From Chitinophagales bacterium (lineage in GTDB: Bacteria; Bacteroidota; Bacteroidia; Chitinophagales; Chitinophagaceae), in NCBI GenBank assembly GCA_017303395.1, contig JAFLBN010000009.1:62001-126000 (forward strand): a DNA stretch of 64,000 bases, in the 5' to 3' direction. Made by a program: the position numbers and the translations under genes. Numbering within the stretch: the first letter of the stretch is position 1; each line of letters begins with the position of its first letter. Positions 34,378 through 43,396 of the stretch are shown here, piece after piece. The notes beneath the pieces were generated by a model. That model saw nothing but the letters and a program-made list of their open reading frames with translations, searched no databases and was not told the origin of the DNA.

Positions 34378-37011
34378 ATGGATACCCCAAGATATAAGGA
34401 GTTACAAAAGGAATACGACATACTGAAAGATGAACGCGCAAAGATTGACGTCTATGTGCAGATGGCTGTGGAGGTCAGGAATTTTGATGTGGAGCAGGCG
34501 ATGGATATGGCCAATGAAATCATCAATCGTGCAGATGCTATAGGTTACAGGCTGGGTAAAGGCCGTGGCATGAACCTGAAAGGCTGGTGTTACTGGCAAC
34601 AAGGCGAGTATGATGATGGTGTAGATATACTGCAAGATGCGCTGAAGATATCGCGCGATATTAACAATAAGCCATTGCAGGCACGTGTGTTGAATAACCT
34701 TGGTTATATCTACCGCGACCGTGGCGATCTTGCAGATGCACTTAACCACTTTGAAGGGGCATTGAAGATAAATGAAAAGCTGGGTGATGAGGTAGCACAA
34801 TCTGTAAACCTGTCGAGCATTGCTTATCTGCTATACGATCTGAATGATTACGAAAACGCACTAGAGTTTGCATTGCGTTGCCTGCCGATATTTGAAAAGG
34901 CAAACGACCTGCATAGGCTCAATGCACTGTACCACATACTTGGTAATATCTACTTCAAACAAGAGCAACACCTGGAGGCACTGAGGTATTTTGAAGAAAA
35001 CCTGCGCCTGAGTGAGCAGGATACCGTAATGCACGCATTGGCTATCAGCGGGCTGGGTAAGGTGTACTACAAGATGAATGATTTAGCGAATGCGCGCAAA
35101 CATCTTGTAGATGCATTGAAGGAATCGGAAGAGTTGAGTAATGTAGAGGTGCAGATTATATGTCAGTTCTACATCGGAAGGATGATGATGGACGAAGGTA
35201 ATTACCGTCAGGCGCAGCAGCACATGAATGCAGCTTTTGAGCTGGCAGATGAATATAATCGTAAGCACGACGTGATGAGCGTACACGAAGCCCTGGCACA
35301 GCTGTATGATAAGATGGGAGATATTCCTAAAGCCTTTTATCATCTGAAGACCTATGAACAGATGAAAGAGGAAATCTTCAAGCAAACAACATTTAATAAA
35401 ATACGCAACCTGCAAACACGCCAGCAGGTAGAGCTTGCACAGAAAGAAAAAGAAGTAGCAGAGCAGACCGCACAGTTAAAGCAACAGTTCATGGCGAATA
35501 TGAGCCATGAAATACGCACCCCTATGAATGCGATAGTGGGTATGACAAGCCTGTTGATGAGCAAGAATCCGCTGCCAGAGCAGATGAAATACCTGAAAGC
35601 CATTCAGCAATCGGCAGACAATCTGCTTGTAATCATTAACGACATCCTTGACCTCTCTAAGATAGAAGCAGGTAAAATTGTTATTGAACAAACCGACTTT
35701 TCGTTGCGTGAAGTGACGAATAGTGTGCGTGATATGCTGATGTTCAAAGCAGAAGAAAAAGGCCTGCAATTCATGGTGAATGTTGAAGAAGGGATACCTG
35801 TAAGGGTGATAGGAGACCCGACACGCATCAATCAGGTTTTGATAAACCTTGCAGGTAATGCGCTGAAGTTTACAGAGAAGGGGTATATAGAAGTTCGTGT
35901 TACCATTCAGAAGAAAGCAGAAAAGAAATACTGGCTGAAGTTCGAGGTGATAGATACAGGTATCGGTATTTCTCCAGACTATGTAAACAAGATATTTGAA
36001 AGCTTTACACAGGCAGGTACAGATGTTGCGCGTAGGTTTGGTGGAACAGGTCTGGGTCTTACCATATCAAAACAATTGGTAGAGTTGATGGGTGGCGAAA
36101 TAGGTGTTACCAGTGAATTGGGCAAGGGCACTACGTTCTTTGCCATCATACCACTTACCGAGTCTGATGTGCAGATAGTAGAGCAAAAAAGCTCAGCCGT
36201 GGATGAACAGACGATGAAGAAGTTGAATGATGTGAAGCTGTTGCTGGTAGAGGACAATGAGTTTAATCGTATGGTGGCTGAAGATACACTGAAAGAACTG
36301 TTGCCGGACATTACAATAGACATAGCGATAAACGGACAGGAAGCTGTAGACAGGGTGCAGGAAGAGCACTATGATATTGTACTGATGGATATACAGATGC
36401 CAGTGATGGATGGCGTAACAGCAACACGTACAATAAGGACTACACTTTCTGCGCCGGCAAAAGATGTAAAAATCATTGCCATGACGGCAAATGTATTGCA
36501 GGAAGACGTGGCGCAGTACTTTAATACCGGTATGAATGCCTATGTATCTAAGCCGTTTCAGGTAGATGAGTTGTTGCTGAAAATGGCTGCTGTGCTTGAA
36601 GGACAAAAACCTGCCATGCAAGGGGCTGCTACAGTAAAAAATACAATTGTGGCAGAACCCGCAATGCCATCGCTGCCCGATAAGATAACAGACATGCAGT
36701 TTTTGAGGCAGTTTGCAGGTGGTAATGACGAAAAAATGGCCAAATACGTGGGAATGTTCCTTGAAAATGGTCCTAAACTGCTGAATACGATAGAACAATC
36801 GCTGCAGGCGAAAGACTATGCGGCAGTGAAAATAGCGGCACACTCTATGAAGCCGCAATTGTCTTACATGGGTGTGAAGGAAGATGTTAGCCATATCTTC
36901 CTGATAGAACAGACTGCAGGAGAGTCTGCCCACTACGATAGGTTGCCTACACTGGTTGTAAACCTGAAAAGGGTGTGTGAGAAAGCTTTTGAAGAACTGA
37001 GAAACATATAA
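34378..37011 (+). CDS. Cytoplasmic TPR hybrid histidine kinase with receiver and Hpt domains
   Basis: An 877-aa protein without signal peptide or membrane helix. Residues ~1-340 are tetratricopeptide repeats, a protein-binding platform (NLGYIYRDRGDLADALNHFEGAL). A coiled coil leads to the HisKA domain with His377 (NMSHEIRTPMN) and an ATPase domain (NLAGNALKFTEKG, DTGIGISPDY, GGTGLGLTI). A receiver follows with Asp671 (IVLMDIQMPVMDG), then a C-terminal histidine phosphotransfer domain with His822 (AAHSMKPQ). This is a complete His-Asp-His relay in one chain. The adjacent receiver protein at 37104 is the natural candidate for the last Asp. Confidence 0.93.
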   Translation: MDTPRYKELQKEYDILKDERAKIDVYVQMAVEVRNFDVEQAMDMANEIINRADAIGYRLGKGRGMNLKGWCYWQQGEYDDGVDILQDALKISRDINNKPLQARVLNNLGYIYRDRGDLADALNHFEGALKINEKLGDEVAQSVNLSSIAYLLYDLNDYENALEFALRCLPIFEKANDLHRLNALYHILGNIYFKQEQHLEALRYFEENLRLSEQDTVMHALAISGLGKVYYKMNDLANARKHLVDALKESEELSNVEVQIICQFYIGRMMMDEGNYRQAQQHMNAAFELADEYNRKHDVMSVHEALAQLYDKMGDIPKAFYHLKTYEQMKEEIFKQTTFNKIRNLQTRQQVELAQKEKEVAEQTAQLKQQFMANMSHEIRTPMNAIVGMTSLLMSKNPLPEQMKYLKAIQQSADNLLVIINDILDLSKIEAGKIVIEQTDFSLREVTNSVRDMLMFKAEEKGLQFMVNVEEGIPVRVIGDPTRINQVLINLAGNALKFTEKGYIEVRVTIQKKAEKKYWLKFEVIDTGIGISPDYVNKIFESFTQAGTDVARRFGGTGLGLTISKQLVELMGGEIGVTSELGKGTTFFAIIPLTESDVQIVEQKSSAVDEQTMKKLNDVKLLLVEDNEFNRMVAEDTLKELLPDITIDIAINGQEAVDRVQEEHYDIVLMDIQMPVMDGVTATRTIRTTLSAPAKDVKIIAMTANVLQEDVAQYFNTGMNAYVSKPFQVDELLLKMAAVLEGQKPAMQGAATVKNTIVAEPAMPSLPDKITDMQFLRQFAGGNDEKMAKYVGMFLENGPKLLNTIEQSLQAKDYAAVKIAAHSMKPQLSYMGVKEDVSHIFLIEQTAGESAHYDRLPTLVVNLKRVCEKAFEELRNI

Positions 37012-37103
37012 AAACTGACAGAAAATATATAAAGGTTGATATTAATCCTTTTTTATTTCTGAATATTTTTTCTATTTTACTAACAAATTGAATGATTTAG
37101 CTC

Positions 37104-37631
37104 ATGGCTACTGAAAACGCTCGCTACATGTTTCTGGTTGATGACGAACCAATCCAGAACGAAATGTTGAAAGATTACCTTTCTGAAAGGTTTTTATATA
37201 CCATCAAAACATTTGATAACGGCGAGGAGGCGGTTAACAACCTATCGTTGAATCCTGAAATTATCGTGTTAGATTATCACCTGAATGCGCACCTGCCAAA
37301 TGCCAAAAACGGTGTTGACATTCTTAAAATGATTGTAGAGCGTGCGCCTTCAACACAGGTTATCATGCTATCAGGTCAAGATAAAATTGATGTTGCCATC
37401 GATAGCATGAAGTATGGTGCATACGATTATGTTGTAAAAGGTGAAACCGCGTTTTCGCGTATCGAAAACGTTATCAACAACGTAAGTGAACTGCACAAGG
37501 TTAAGACCATCAACAATGCGTATAAGAAAACAATCATATTCTTATCTGTTGTAATAGGGCTTATAGTTCTGCTTGCGTTATACCTTACATTCTTTACATC
37601 TGCGTTCTCGCATATGTCATCTGCATCATAA
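37104..37631 (+). CDS. Response regulator receiver with C-terminal membrane anchor
   Basis: A 175-aa protein. Residues 1-128 are a receiver domain: acidic pair in LVDDEP, phospho-acceptor Asp57 in IIVLDYHL, Ser/Lys positions in MLSGQD and YVVKGE. No DNA-binding or enzymatic output follows; instead a linker leads to one membrane helix at about residues 143-164 (IIFLSVVIGLIVLLALYLTFF) and a short Ser-rich tail. With no signal peptide, the receiver would face the cytoplasm, tethered by its C-terminus. It lies 92 bp after the hybrid kinase gene, so it may accept phosphate from that kinase's Hpt domain. The output is unknown. Confidence 0.85.
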   Translation: MATENARYMFLVDDEPIQNEMLKDYLSERFLYTIKTFDNGEEAVNNLSLNPEIIVLDYHLNAHLPNAKNGVDILKMIVERAPSTQVIMLSGQDKIDVAIDSMKYGAYDYVVKGETAFSRIENVINNVSELHKVKTINNAYKKTIIFLSVVIGLIVLLALYLTFFTSAFSHMSSAS

Positions 37632-37707
37632 GGCAGTATTTTAAAGGTTTTTTATCGCATTCTTATTTAGATTTGTTGTTTCGAACAACGATACAGATTG
37701 ATATTTT

Positions 37708-38898
37708 ATGCAATTAGCCCAAAGATTGAACCGTATATCTGAGCCGCAAACTATTAAAATGGCCAAACTTGGCCGCGAGTTGAGGGCACAGGGTGCTGAT
37801 GTGATAGACCTGAGCCTGGGCGAACCGGATTTTAAAACACCGGCACATATTTGTGAAGCTGCTACCAAGGCAATGGAAGAAGGCTACACCAAGTATACAC
37901 CAGTAGTGGGCTATCCGGAACTGAGGCAGGCAATTGCAGATAAGCTGAAGCGTGATAACGGGCTGGAATATGCCATAGATGAAATCATAGTTTCTACAGG
38001 TGCAAAACAATCTTTGGCGAATGCCATATTGAGCCTGATAAATCCGGGAGATGAGGTGATAATACCTACACCATACTGGGTTACATACAGTGCACTGGTA
38101 CAGCTGAGCGAGGGTGTGGTGAAATATATTGATTGCTTTATAGATACAGACTTCAAGCTTTCTCCTGAAAAGCTGGAGGCTGCCATAACGCCGAATACAA
38201 AACTTTTCATATTCTCTTCACCTTGCAACCCTACAGGTAGTGTTTATTCAAAAGCAGAACTGCAGGGATTGGCTGAAGTGTTCAAGCGTCATACGCATGT
38301 TGCCATCATCAGCGACGAGATATATGAATACATCAATTACACAGGCAAGCACGAAAGCATAGCACAGTTTCCCGAACTGAGAGATAGGGTAGCGATAATA
38401 AACGGAATGTCTAAAGGCTTTGCCATGACAGGCTGGAGGCTCGGCTATATGGCAGGCCCTAAAGATCTGGTACAAGCTTGCGAAAAGCTGCAGGGACAGT
38501 TTACATCTGCCACTAGTTCTGTAACACAACGTGCATCAATAGCTGCATTGACGGGTGATTTAACACCTACATTCAACATGACAAAATCTTTCAGAGAACG
38601 TCGTGATTTTGTTATAGGTGAGTTGCAGAAAATGCCGGGTATTAAAATCAATATGCCGGAAGGAGCTTTCTATGCTTTCCCGAACATCAGCGAATTCTTT
38701 GGTAAATCTGATGGTACTACAATCATCAATACAGATGAAGACCTGAGTATGTATCTGCTACACAAAGCGCATATCAGTTCTGTAAACGGTGCCGCATTTG
38801 GCAACAGTAATTGTATTCGTCTTTCTTTTGCTACAAGTATGGATAAGCTGGAAGAGGCAATGAAGCGTATGGCAAAAGCACTGAGCGAATTACACTAG
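37708..38898 (+). CDS. Class I/II pyridoxal-phosphate aminotransferase (aspartate aminotransferase-like)
   Basis: A 396-aa fold-type I aminotransferase. DLSLGEPDFKTP at the start, the PLP-ring segment STGAKQSLANA, NPTGSVYSK, SDEIYEYI with the Asp/Tyr that hold PLP, and the Schiff-base lysine in SKGFAMTGWRLGY are all present, as is a C-terminal Arg (CIRLSFATS) that binds the substrate carboxylate. It most likely interconverts aspartate and 2-oxoglutarate with oxaloacetate and glutamate, but prephenate- or other-specific members share these motifs. A 6-bp inverted repeat GTTGTT-TCG-AACAAC lies at 37675-37689, just upstream. Confidence 0.9.
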   Translation: MQLAQRLNRISEPQTIKMAKLGRELRAQGADVIDLSLGEPDFKTPAHICEAATKAMEEGYTKYTPVVGYPELRQAIADKLKRDNGLEYAIDEIIVSTGAKQSLANAILSLINPGDEVIIPTPYWVTYSALVQLSEGVVKYIDCFIDTDFKLSPEKLEAAITPNTKLFIFSSPCNPTGSVYSKAELQGLAEVFKRHTHVAIISDEIYEYINYTGKHESIAQFPELRDRVAIINGMSKGFAMTGWRLGYMAGPKDLVQACEKLQGQFTSATSSVTQRASIAALTGDLTPTFNMTKSFRERRDFVIGELQKMPGIKINMPEGAFYAFPNISEFFGKSDGTTIINTDEDLSMYLLHKAHISSVNGAAFGNSNCIRLSFATSMDKLEEAMKRMAKALSELH

Positions 38899-38900
38899 GT

Positions 38901-39254
38901 CTATTTATTAGGATAAGTAGCTTCCATCTTACTAATCATAGGAATCATAGCTGCATATACAGAATCCAGTTTTTCAGGATTCAGTTTATACCATTTGATA
39001 CTTTCATTGAATTCTTCAACAGATACTTTGTGGTGCTCTAATATTGATTTGTAGAATACAGCTAAGGAGTCCATGTTCTTAGCGCCAGACATGTGCAGGG
39101 TGTCATTTACCATAGAGCTGTAGGTATCTGCATAGTGCATATCCGTCAATATGTCTTTCATTTTGTCCGCAGATATTACATCGTCGGCGCTTTTTGATGT
39201 ACACGACGCTGCTATGCAACACAGTATGGTAATAATAGACTTTCGTAAACGCAT
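38901..39254 (-). CDS. DUF4296 domain lipoprotein
   Basis: A 117-aa lipoprotein; signal ends IAASC. The DUF4296 pattern is visible: ISADKMKDILTDMHYADTY, then YKSILEHHKVSVEEFNESIKWY and a C-terminal LDSVYAAMIPMI segment. The domain is restricted to Bacteroidota and has no proven role. The gene starts 2 bp after porD on the same strand and its stop lies 2 bp from the stop of the convergent aminotransferase gene. No terminator is seen, so the two transcripts may overlap. Confidence 0.8.
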   Translation of the reverse strand: MRLRKSIITILCCIAASCTSKSADDVISADKMKDILTDMHYADTYSSMVNDTLHMSGAKNMDSLAVFYKSILEHHKVSVEEFNESIKWYKLNPEKLDSVYAAMIPMISKMEATYPNK

Positions 39255-39256
39255 GT

Positions 39257-40174
39257 TTACTTGATGTTGTTATACTTTTGAATATTTGGGATATCTAGCT
39301 GTTGCAGCATTGATATGTATTTTGTTTTTTCACCTTGCTCTTCTTGCGCTACAAGGCTGGCAAACTCATCAGATTTTGCACTGAAGAAAAATTGCAACAG
39401 TATAGAACTTGGATTTTCCCTGTTAAGCTGTACAAGTTGTGGTAGTGTTTCCAATATTAGTTTACGGCTTTCTGCAGGCTTGGTAGACATCTTGTCAAGC
39501 CCCTCTCTGTGTATGTTGTACCAGATAGCACGGAAAGCTTTGAAACGTGGATTCAGCATCTGGTCTATAATCCAATAGCGATTCTTATTACCATCAACTG
39601 CTTTCCAGCCTGTTATTGCTTTCCCCGATTCAGGTGCATTGTTAACTATGTTCTGTGCTTTTTTGAAATAGTCTGTACCACCGTTTGGCGCAAAACTGTC
39701 ATAGTCCAATCCTATAACAAGGTATGCATAGTATGCAAGTGTAGCCGTAAGGTTGGATGCAAAAGGATCGTTACCAACTATTCGGTTATCATCAAACTGT
39801 AGTGGTGTAAACTGATTGAAGCGAAACTTGAATTCCCTGTCTATAAAATTGACTAAAGAAGAATTATAGCTGGTATTGAATACAGGTCGCGATGCCTGAA
39901 TATTGAGTGTAGCCTCAAACGCATCCTGTTCTATCTGCGATGTCAGGTTGATGAGTATGTTACATTCAATGCGTTCATTGGTTTGAAACTGATCGGTAGT
40001 CCATTTGCGCGTGTTCATAAACTCGGAAATATTACGTTCCATACCAATGAATACCTGCTTGTCTATACCTTGAATACGGTCATACATCACTTTTACCTTA
40101 CAGTTCAGCTCTTGTGCAAAACTATTGATGGCAACCAGTGAAAGCAGTAATATATTAAACAGCTTTTTCTGCAT
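39257..40174 (-). CDS. porD: PorD, DUF4835 component of the type IX secretion system
   Basis: A 305-aa exported protein (signal MQKKLFNILLLSLVAINSFAQ). It begins ELNCKVKVMYDRIQGIDKQVF and runs FMNTRKWTTDQFQTNERIECNILINL, the recognisable start of DUF4835/PorD. PorD is needed for T9SS function in Porphyromonas, where its exact part is unknown. The start overlaps the coaBC 3' end by 20 bp and the stop is 2 bp from the DUF4296 gene, giving one operon. The coaBC-porD neighbourhood is widespread in Bacteroidota and supports the call. Confidence 0.85.
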   Translation of the reverse strand: MQKKLFNILLLSLVAINSFAQELNCKVKVMYDRIQGIDKQVFIGMERNISEFMNTRKWTTDQFQTNERIECNILINLTSQIEQDAFEATLNIQASRPVFNTSYNSSLVNFIDREFKFRFNQFTPLQFDDNRIVGNDPFASNLTATLAYYAYLVIGLDYDSFAPNGGTDYFKKAQNIVNNAPESGKAITGWKAVDGNKNRYWIIDQMLNPRFKAFRAIWYNIHREGLDKMSTKPAESRKLILETLPQLVQLNRENPSSILLQFFFSAKSDEFASLVAQEEQGEKTKYISMLQQLDIPNIQKYNNIK

Positions 40175-41372
40175 GTATCAGATCTGTTATACGGGTTACA
40201 ATTGCATCAGCCACAGCTTGTTTGCTTTGCAATGGTAATTCCAGTTGGGTTCCTTGTTTATCTATTAAAGTTACTTTATTTGTATCATGCCCGAAGCCAG
40301 CCCCTGCATCTTTTAACGAATTCAATACAATCATATCGGCATTCTTACGGTTCATCTTATCCATTGCATGATGCAATTCGTTGGTAGTTTCCAATGCAAA
40401 ACCTACTAACAACTGTCCTGCTTTTTTAGAAGAGCCGAGTGTTGCAAGTATGTCTTTGTTCTTTACCAATTGTATATCTAACGTATCGCCCTGCTTTTTT
40501 ATTTTTTCAGGGGCTTTATTTGCAGGTTTATAATCTGCAACCGCCGCAGATAATACTGCTATATGTGTATCTGAAAAAGCTGCTGTACAGGCATTATACA
40601 TCTCTTCAGCACTTTCTACATTGATGGTCTGTATGCCTGCCTTATGGGTGTGCAAATGGCTAGGACCCAATACCAGTGTCACTTGTGCACCTGCATCTGC
40701 CAGTGCTTCGGCAATGGCGATGCCCATTTTGCCGGTAGAGAAATTGCCAATAAAACGAACAGGGTCTATACGTTCATAAGTAGGGCCTGCGGTTACAAGG
40801 GCTTTCTTCCCATTTAACAGGCTATTGTTTTTTTTTTGAAAGTAGCCTGCCAGAAAAGTTGCCAGTTCTTCGGGCTCAGCCATGCGGCCTTCACCTATCA
40901 GTCCGCTTGCAAGCTCTCCGTGTGCTACAGGAATAATTGTATTGCCATAGCTGCGTACTTTTTCAAGATTGTTTTTGGTGCTTTGATGCAGCCACATATC
41001 CTCGTCCATAGCAGGTGCTATGAATACAGGGCAAATAGCAGACAGATACACGGCACATACCAGATTGTCGCAAAGGCCATTGGCCATTTTAGCAAGCGTA
41101 TTGGCACTGCAAGGTGCTATCAGCATGGCATCTGCCCAACGGCCAAGCTCTACATGGTTGTTCCATGCACTACCATCGGCTACATTGCTATATACAGGGT
41201 GTTTTGACACCGTGGCTAATGCAAGCGGACTGACAAATGCTTCTGCTGCTGAGGTTGTAATAACGCGTACCTCCGCACCTGCTTTTATAAGCAAACGCAC
41301 CAACTGAGGTGTTTTGTAAGCAGCAATGCTGCCTGTTACTGCCAGCACAATTTTTTTACCTGCTAATTGCAT
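40155..41372 (-). CDS. coaBC: Bifunctional phosphopantothenoylcysteine decarboxylase / phosphopantothenate-cysteine ligase
   Basis: A 405-aa bifunctional enzyme for two steps of coenzyme A synthesis. The N-terminal CoaC half is a flavoprotein decarboxylase: VTGSIAAYKTPQLVRLL, the active-site His in WNNHVELGRWADAMLIAP, and CDNLVCAVYLS. The PAMDEDMW loop is present. The CoaB half (from about residue 190) starts KALVTAGPTYERIDPVRFIGNFSTGKMG, binding CTP. Length is standard. It heads the porD-DUF4296 cluster; in many Bacteroidota recN follows too, but here recN sits about 11 kb away. Confidence 0.96.
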   Translation of the reverse strand: MQLAGKKIVLAVTGSIAAYKTPQLVRLLIKAGAEVRVITTSAAEAFVSPLALATVSKHPVYSNVADGSAWNNHVELGRWADAMLIAPCSANTLAKMANGLCDNLVCAVYLSAICPVFIAPAMDEDMWLHQSTKNNLEKVRSYGNTIIPVAHGELASGLIGEGRMAEPEELATFLAGYFQKKNNSLLNGKKALVTAGPTYERIDPVRFIGNFSTGKMGIAIAEALADAGAQVTLVLGPSHLHTHKAGIQTINVESAEEMYNACTAAFSDTHIAVLSAAVADYKPANKAPEKIKKQGDTLDIQLVKNKDILATLGSSKKAGQLLVGFALETTNELHHAMDKMNRKNADMIVLNSLKDAGAGFGHDTNKVTLIDKQGTQLELPLQSKQAVADAIVTRITDLIHAEKAV

Positions 41373-41453
41373 AGTAATATTTTGTATGCGAGCCTTTTGG
41401 CTTGCTCTGCAAGGTACAGATTTTTAGAAGATATTCATTTTGTAGCAAGCTCC

Positions 41454-41807
41454 TTACCGAGCCGATTGTATGTGAATAATCACATAGGCTAGGATTATCA
41501 ATAAAAGAATTACAACTATTGCTACCCAAGCCCAGTAATTGTCTTTAATGGCTTTGGAGCGCCTGCGTGGTTTTTTTCTTATTTGTTGCTGCAGTTCACG
41601 GTTCAGCTTGTTGGTTATTTCACGGCTTTCGTTGGCGGGTATGGTATGCAAGCCTTCCAATGCATCTGCTTCTATGCCTGTTTCAGACAACCACATTTCT
41701 ACCTCATGCTGTTGTTCGGCCGATAGGTTGCCGTCAAAATATGCCTGTAGCATATCTTCGGTCAGCTTATCGCTTTTGCGGTTCCATATGTTGTCCTTAC
41801 CGTTCAT
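41454..41807 (-). CDS. Anti-sigma factor-like single-pass membrane protein
   Basis: A 117-aa protein. The N-terminal part, LTEDMLQAYFDGNLSAEQQHEVEMWL, resembles the sigma-binding helix region of small anti-sigma factors but lacks the zinc His/Cys set. A very basic stretch (IRKKPRRRSKAIK) precedes one membrane helix near residues 91-112 (WVAIVVILLLIILAYVII), leaving almost nothing outside. Its ATG overlaps the stop of the ECF sigma gene (TAATG), so the two are made together. It would hold the sigma factor at the membrane, but no periplasmic sensor part is visible. Confidence 0.75.
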   Translation of the reverse strand: MNGKDNIWNRKSDKLTEDMLQAYFDGNLSAEQQHEVEMWLSETGIEADALEGLHTIPANESREITNKLNRELQQQIRKKPRRRSKAIKDNYWAWVAIVVILLLIILAYVIIHIQSAR

Positions 41808-42361
41808 TATTTCTTTTGCGTCAGTATCAGTTTCAGGTTGCGTTTCCCATTTTGAATATAGCTCTTTACCTGTTCAAAGGTAAATTTTGTATGCTCCATT
41901 ATCTGTTTATAGCTCTGCTTTTGCATGTAGAAGAGTTGTATACACAGTTTTTGTTCAGGTTCCAGCTTCTGTATGGCATCTTGCATAGCTTCAAGTGTTG
42001 CCTCTTTCCATACACGGTCTTCCTTATCGTCTTCTGTTGCAGATACATTATACAATACAGCTTCGTCTGTATGATAATGTTTGTCTCTCAATTGTTGCAA
42101 ACAGTAATTGCGCATCAGCACATATAGCCATCCCTTAAAGTTTTGAATATCATCTTTGGGCAGGTGAGATATTGCCTTCATGAATACATGCTGTACAGCG
42201 TCCTCTGCTGCAGTTTTGTCCTTCAGGTATTTCATAGCCACACCTAGCAGCAACATTGTGTAGCGTTGCAGCAGCAGCCCCATCAGCGTATTGTCTCCGC
42301 TTTTTCTGAAGGCGCTCAGCAGTTCTTCATCGGTTTTATATGTAGTTTCTCCTGTCGGCAA
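41807..42361 (-). CDS. ECF-type RNA polymerase sigma factor
   Basis: A 184-aa sigma-70 family protein of the extracytoplasmic function group. Region 2 is visible as LLLQRYTMLLLGVAMKYLKDKTAAEDAVQHVFMKAI and FKGWLYVLMRNYCLQQL; region 4 as LEPEQKLCIQLFYMQKQSYKQIMEHTKFTFEQVKSYI with its helix-turn-helix. The start is TTG 42361, because the next ATG (residue 27) would remove part of region 2. Paired by overlap with the anti-sigma-like gene. No autoregulated promoter could be recognised. Confidence 0.92.
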   Translation of the reverse strand: MPTGETTYKTDEELLSAFRKSGDNTLMGLLLQRYTMLLLGVAMKYLKDKTAAEDAVQHVFMKAISHLPKDDIQNFKGWLYVLMRNYCLQQLRDKHYHTDEAVLYNVSATEDDKEDRVWKEATLEAMQDAIQKLEPEQKLCIQLFYMQKQSYKQIMEHTKFTFEQVKSYIQNGKRNLKLILTQKK

Positions 42362-42475
42362 ATGACAAACTATATGCTATAGAAGCAAGAAACAGCAATT
42401 TCCACAAAAATGACGATTAACTGTTTGTATATAATAATGTTTTATTGCATTTTTAGTGTCAAATATCAACTACCT

Positions 42476-43345
42476 ATGATAAACAGACTACCTGTATTTC
42501 TGCTATTATTTGTTCTTGCTTTTTCCGGTAGCTTCCAATCTTTCGCTAAGGAAGATTATATAAAACAAGGTTATGTTAAGCAAAGCCGTCTTCCTTATAG
42601 CCTTCATAAATTCCAATTGGGTATATCTTCATTTGCAGCTAGCTCTTATTATAAGGGCGATTTTGTAAGCTATATAGGTGGTAACTATAAAAGTGTTTAC
42701 TACGATGGGCCGTCAACTTCCAAAGGAGGGCTTGGTGTAACACTAGGCACGCATTCCCGTTTGTTGAGGATGGGTAAAGCAACTGTATTGACCTGGGATT
42801 TGGATTTCATGTACGGGTGGACATATTGGAAAGGTATAGGTCAGGGGTTCTATAGAGAAAGAGAATGGACCAATGGTGCAGTGACAACACAAATGGCATT
42901 GCCTACTGGTATTAGCCTGAGGTTTGGCTCAGACGCTGCGCGTGAAAAAAATCAGCGCTTCTGCTTCAATTTTGGTGGCGGTGTTATGCCTATGTACAAC
43001 AAAACAAGACTGGAGGATACAGGAAAGAAAAATCCGAATGTGCAGAAGTTTTTCGGGCTTACGCCATATATGCGATTTGAAGTGGGCATATTTGCAGGTA
43101 TCTGTTGGAAACTGCGTGTAAACTATAACTTCGGCGACTTCAAACTGATTGATGATAATGACAACTGGCATGAAAACAATCCGTTTGGTGTTGATAATTT
43201 CAACCTGAGAGGAAAAACAGGGTTGAATGTATCATTGATTATGATGCCTTTCTCTTACGACTGGCCGGATAACGGTTGGTGGAATAATTCCCGAACATCT
43301 ACCAAAATGTGGAAGGGGTGGAAGGCGCGAAACAAAACAGATTAA
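42476..43345 (+). CDS. Hypothetical outer-membrane protein
   Basis: About 289 aa from ATG 42476, which gives signal peptide MINRLPVFLLLFVLAFSGSF...SFAK; the open frame starts 22 codons earlier without making sense of it. The mature part has alternating aromatic strands (FQLGISSFAASSYYKGDF, MRFEVGIFAGICWKLRVNYNFGDF) typical of an eight- to ten-strand barrel. No named family recognised. The start of the next gene lies 29 bp after its stop, with a terminator-like hairpin overlapping that start. Confidence 0.7.
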   Translation: MINRLPVFLLLFVLAFSGSFQSFAKEDYIKQGYVKQSRLPYSLHKFQLGISSFAASSYYKGDFVSYIGGNYKSVYYDGPSTSKGGLGVTLGTHSRLLRMGKATVLTWDLDFMYGWTYWKGIGQGFYREREWTNGAVTTQMALPTGISLRFGSDAAREKNQRFCFNFGGGVMPMYNKTRLEDTGKKNPNVQKFFGLTPYMRFEVGIFAGICWKLRVNYNFGDFKLIDDNDNWHENNPFGVDNFNLRGKTGLNVSLIMMPFSYDWPDNGWWNNSRTSTKMWKGWKARNKTD

Positions 43346-43359
43346 CGCCTCAATCTTTT

Positions 43360-43367
43360 TATCTTTA
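43360..43367 (+). promoter_or_regulatory. -7 box directly before the M14 carboxypeptidase gene
   Basis: TATCTTTA (one mismatch to TAnnTTTG) ends 7 nt before the ATG. Transcription would begin within the 5' arm of the hairpin at 43366-43389. Confidence 0.45.
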
Positions 43368-43396
43368 GCCATCTATGAAAAGATGGCTATTTTTTT
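43366..43396 (+). terminator. Terminator-like hairpin whose loop contains a start codon
   Basis: 9-bp stem TAGCCATCT/AGATGGCTA, six-base loop ATGAAA, then seven T. The loop's ATG (43375) is the start codon of the carboxypeptidase gene and the T tract encodes its Leu-Phe-Phe. Confidence 0.7.

Noticed and set aside
40155-42361. Riboswitch upstream of coaBC or the sigma gene
   Set aside because: Only short 4-bp pairings such as AGCC-AAAA-GGCT are seen in the 80-bp coaBC leader, which do not match any riboswitch I know.
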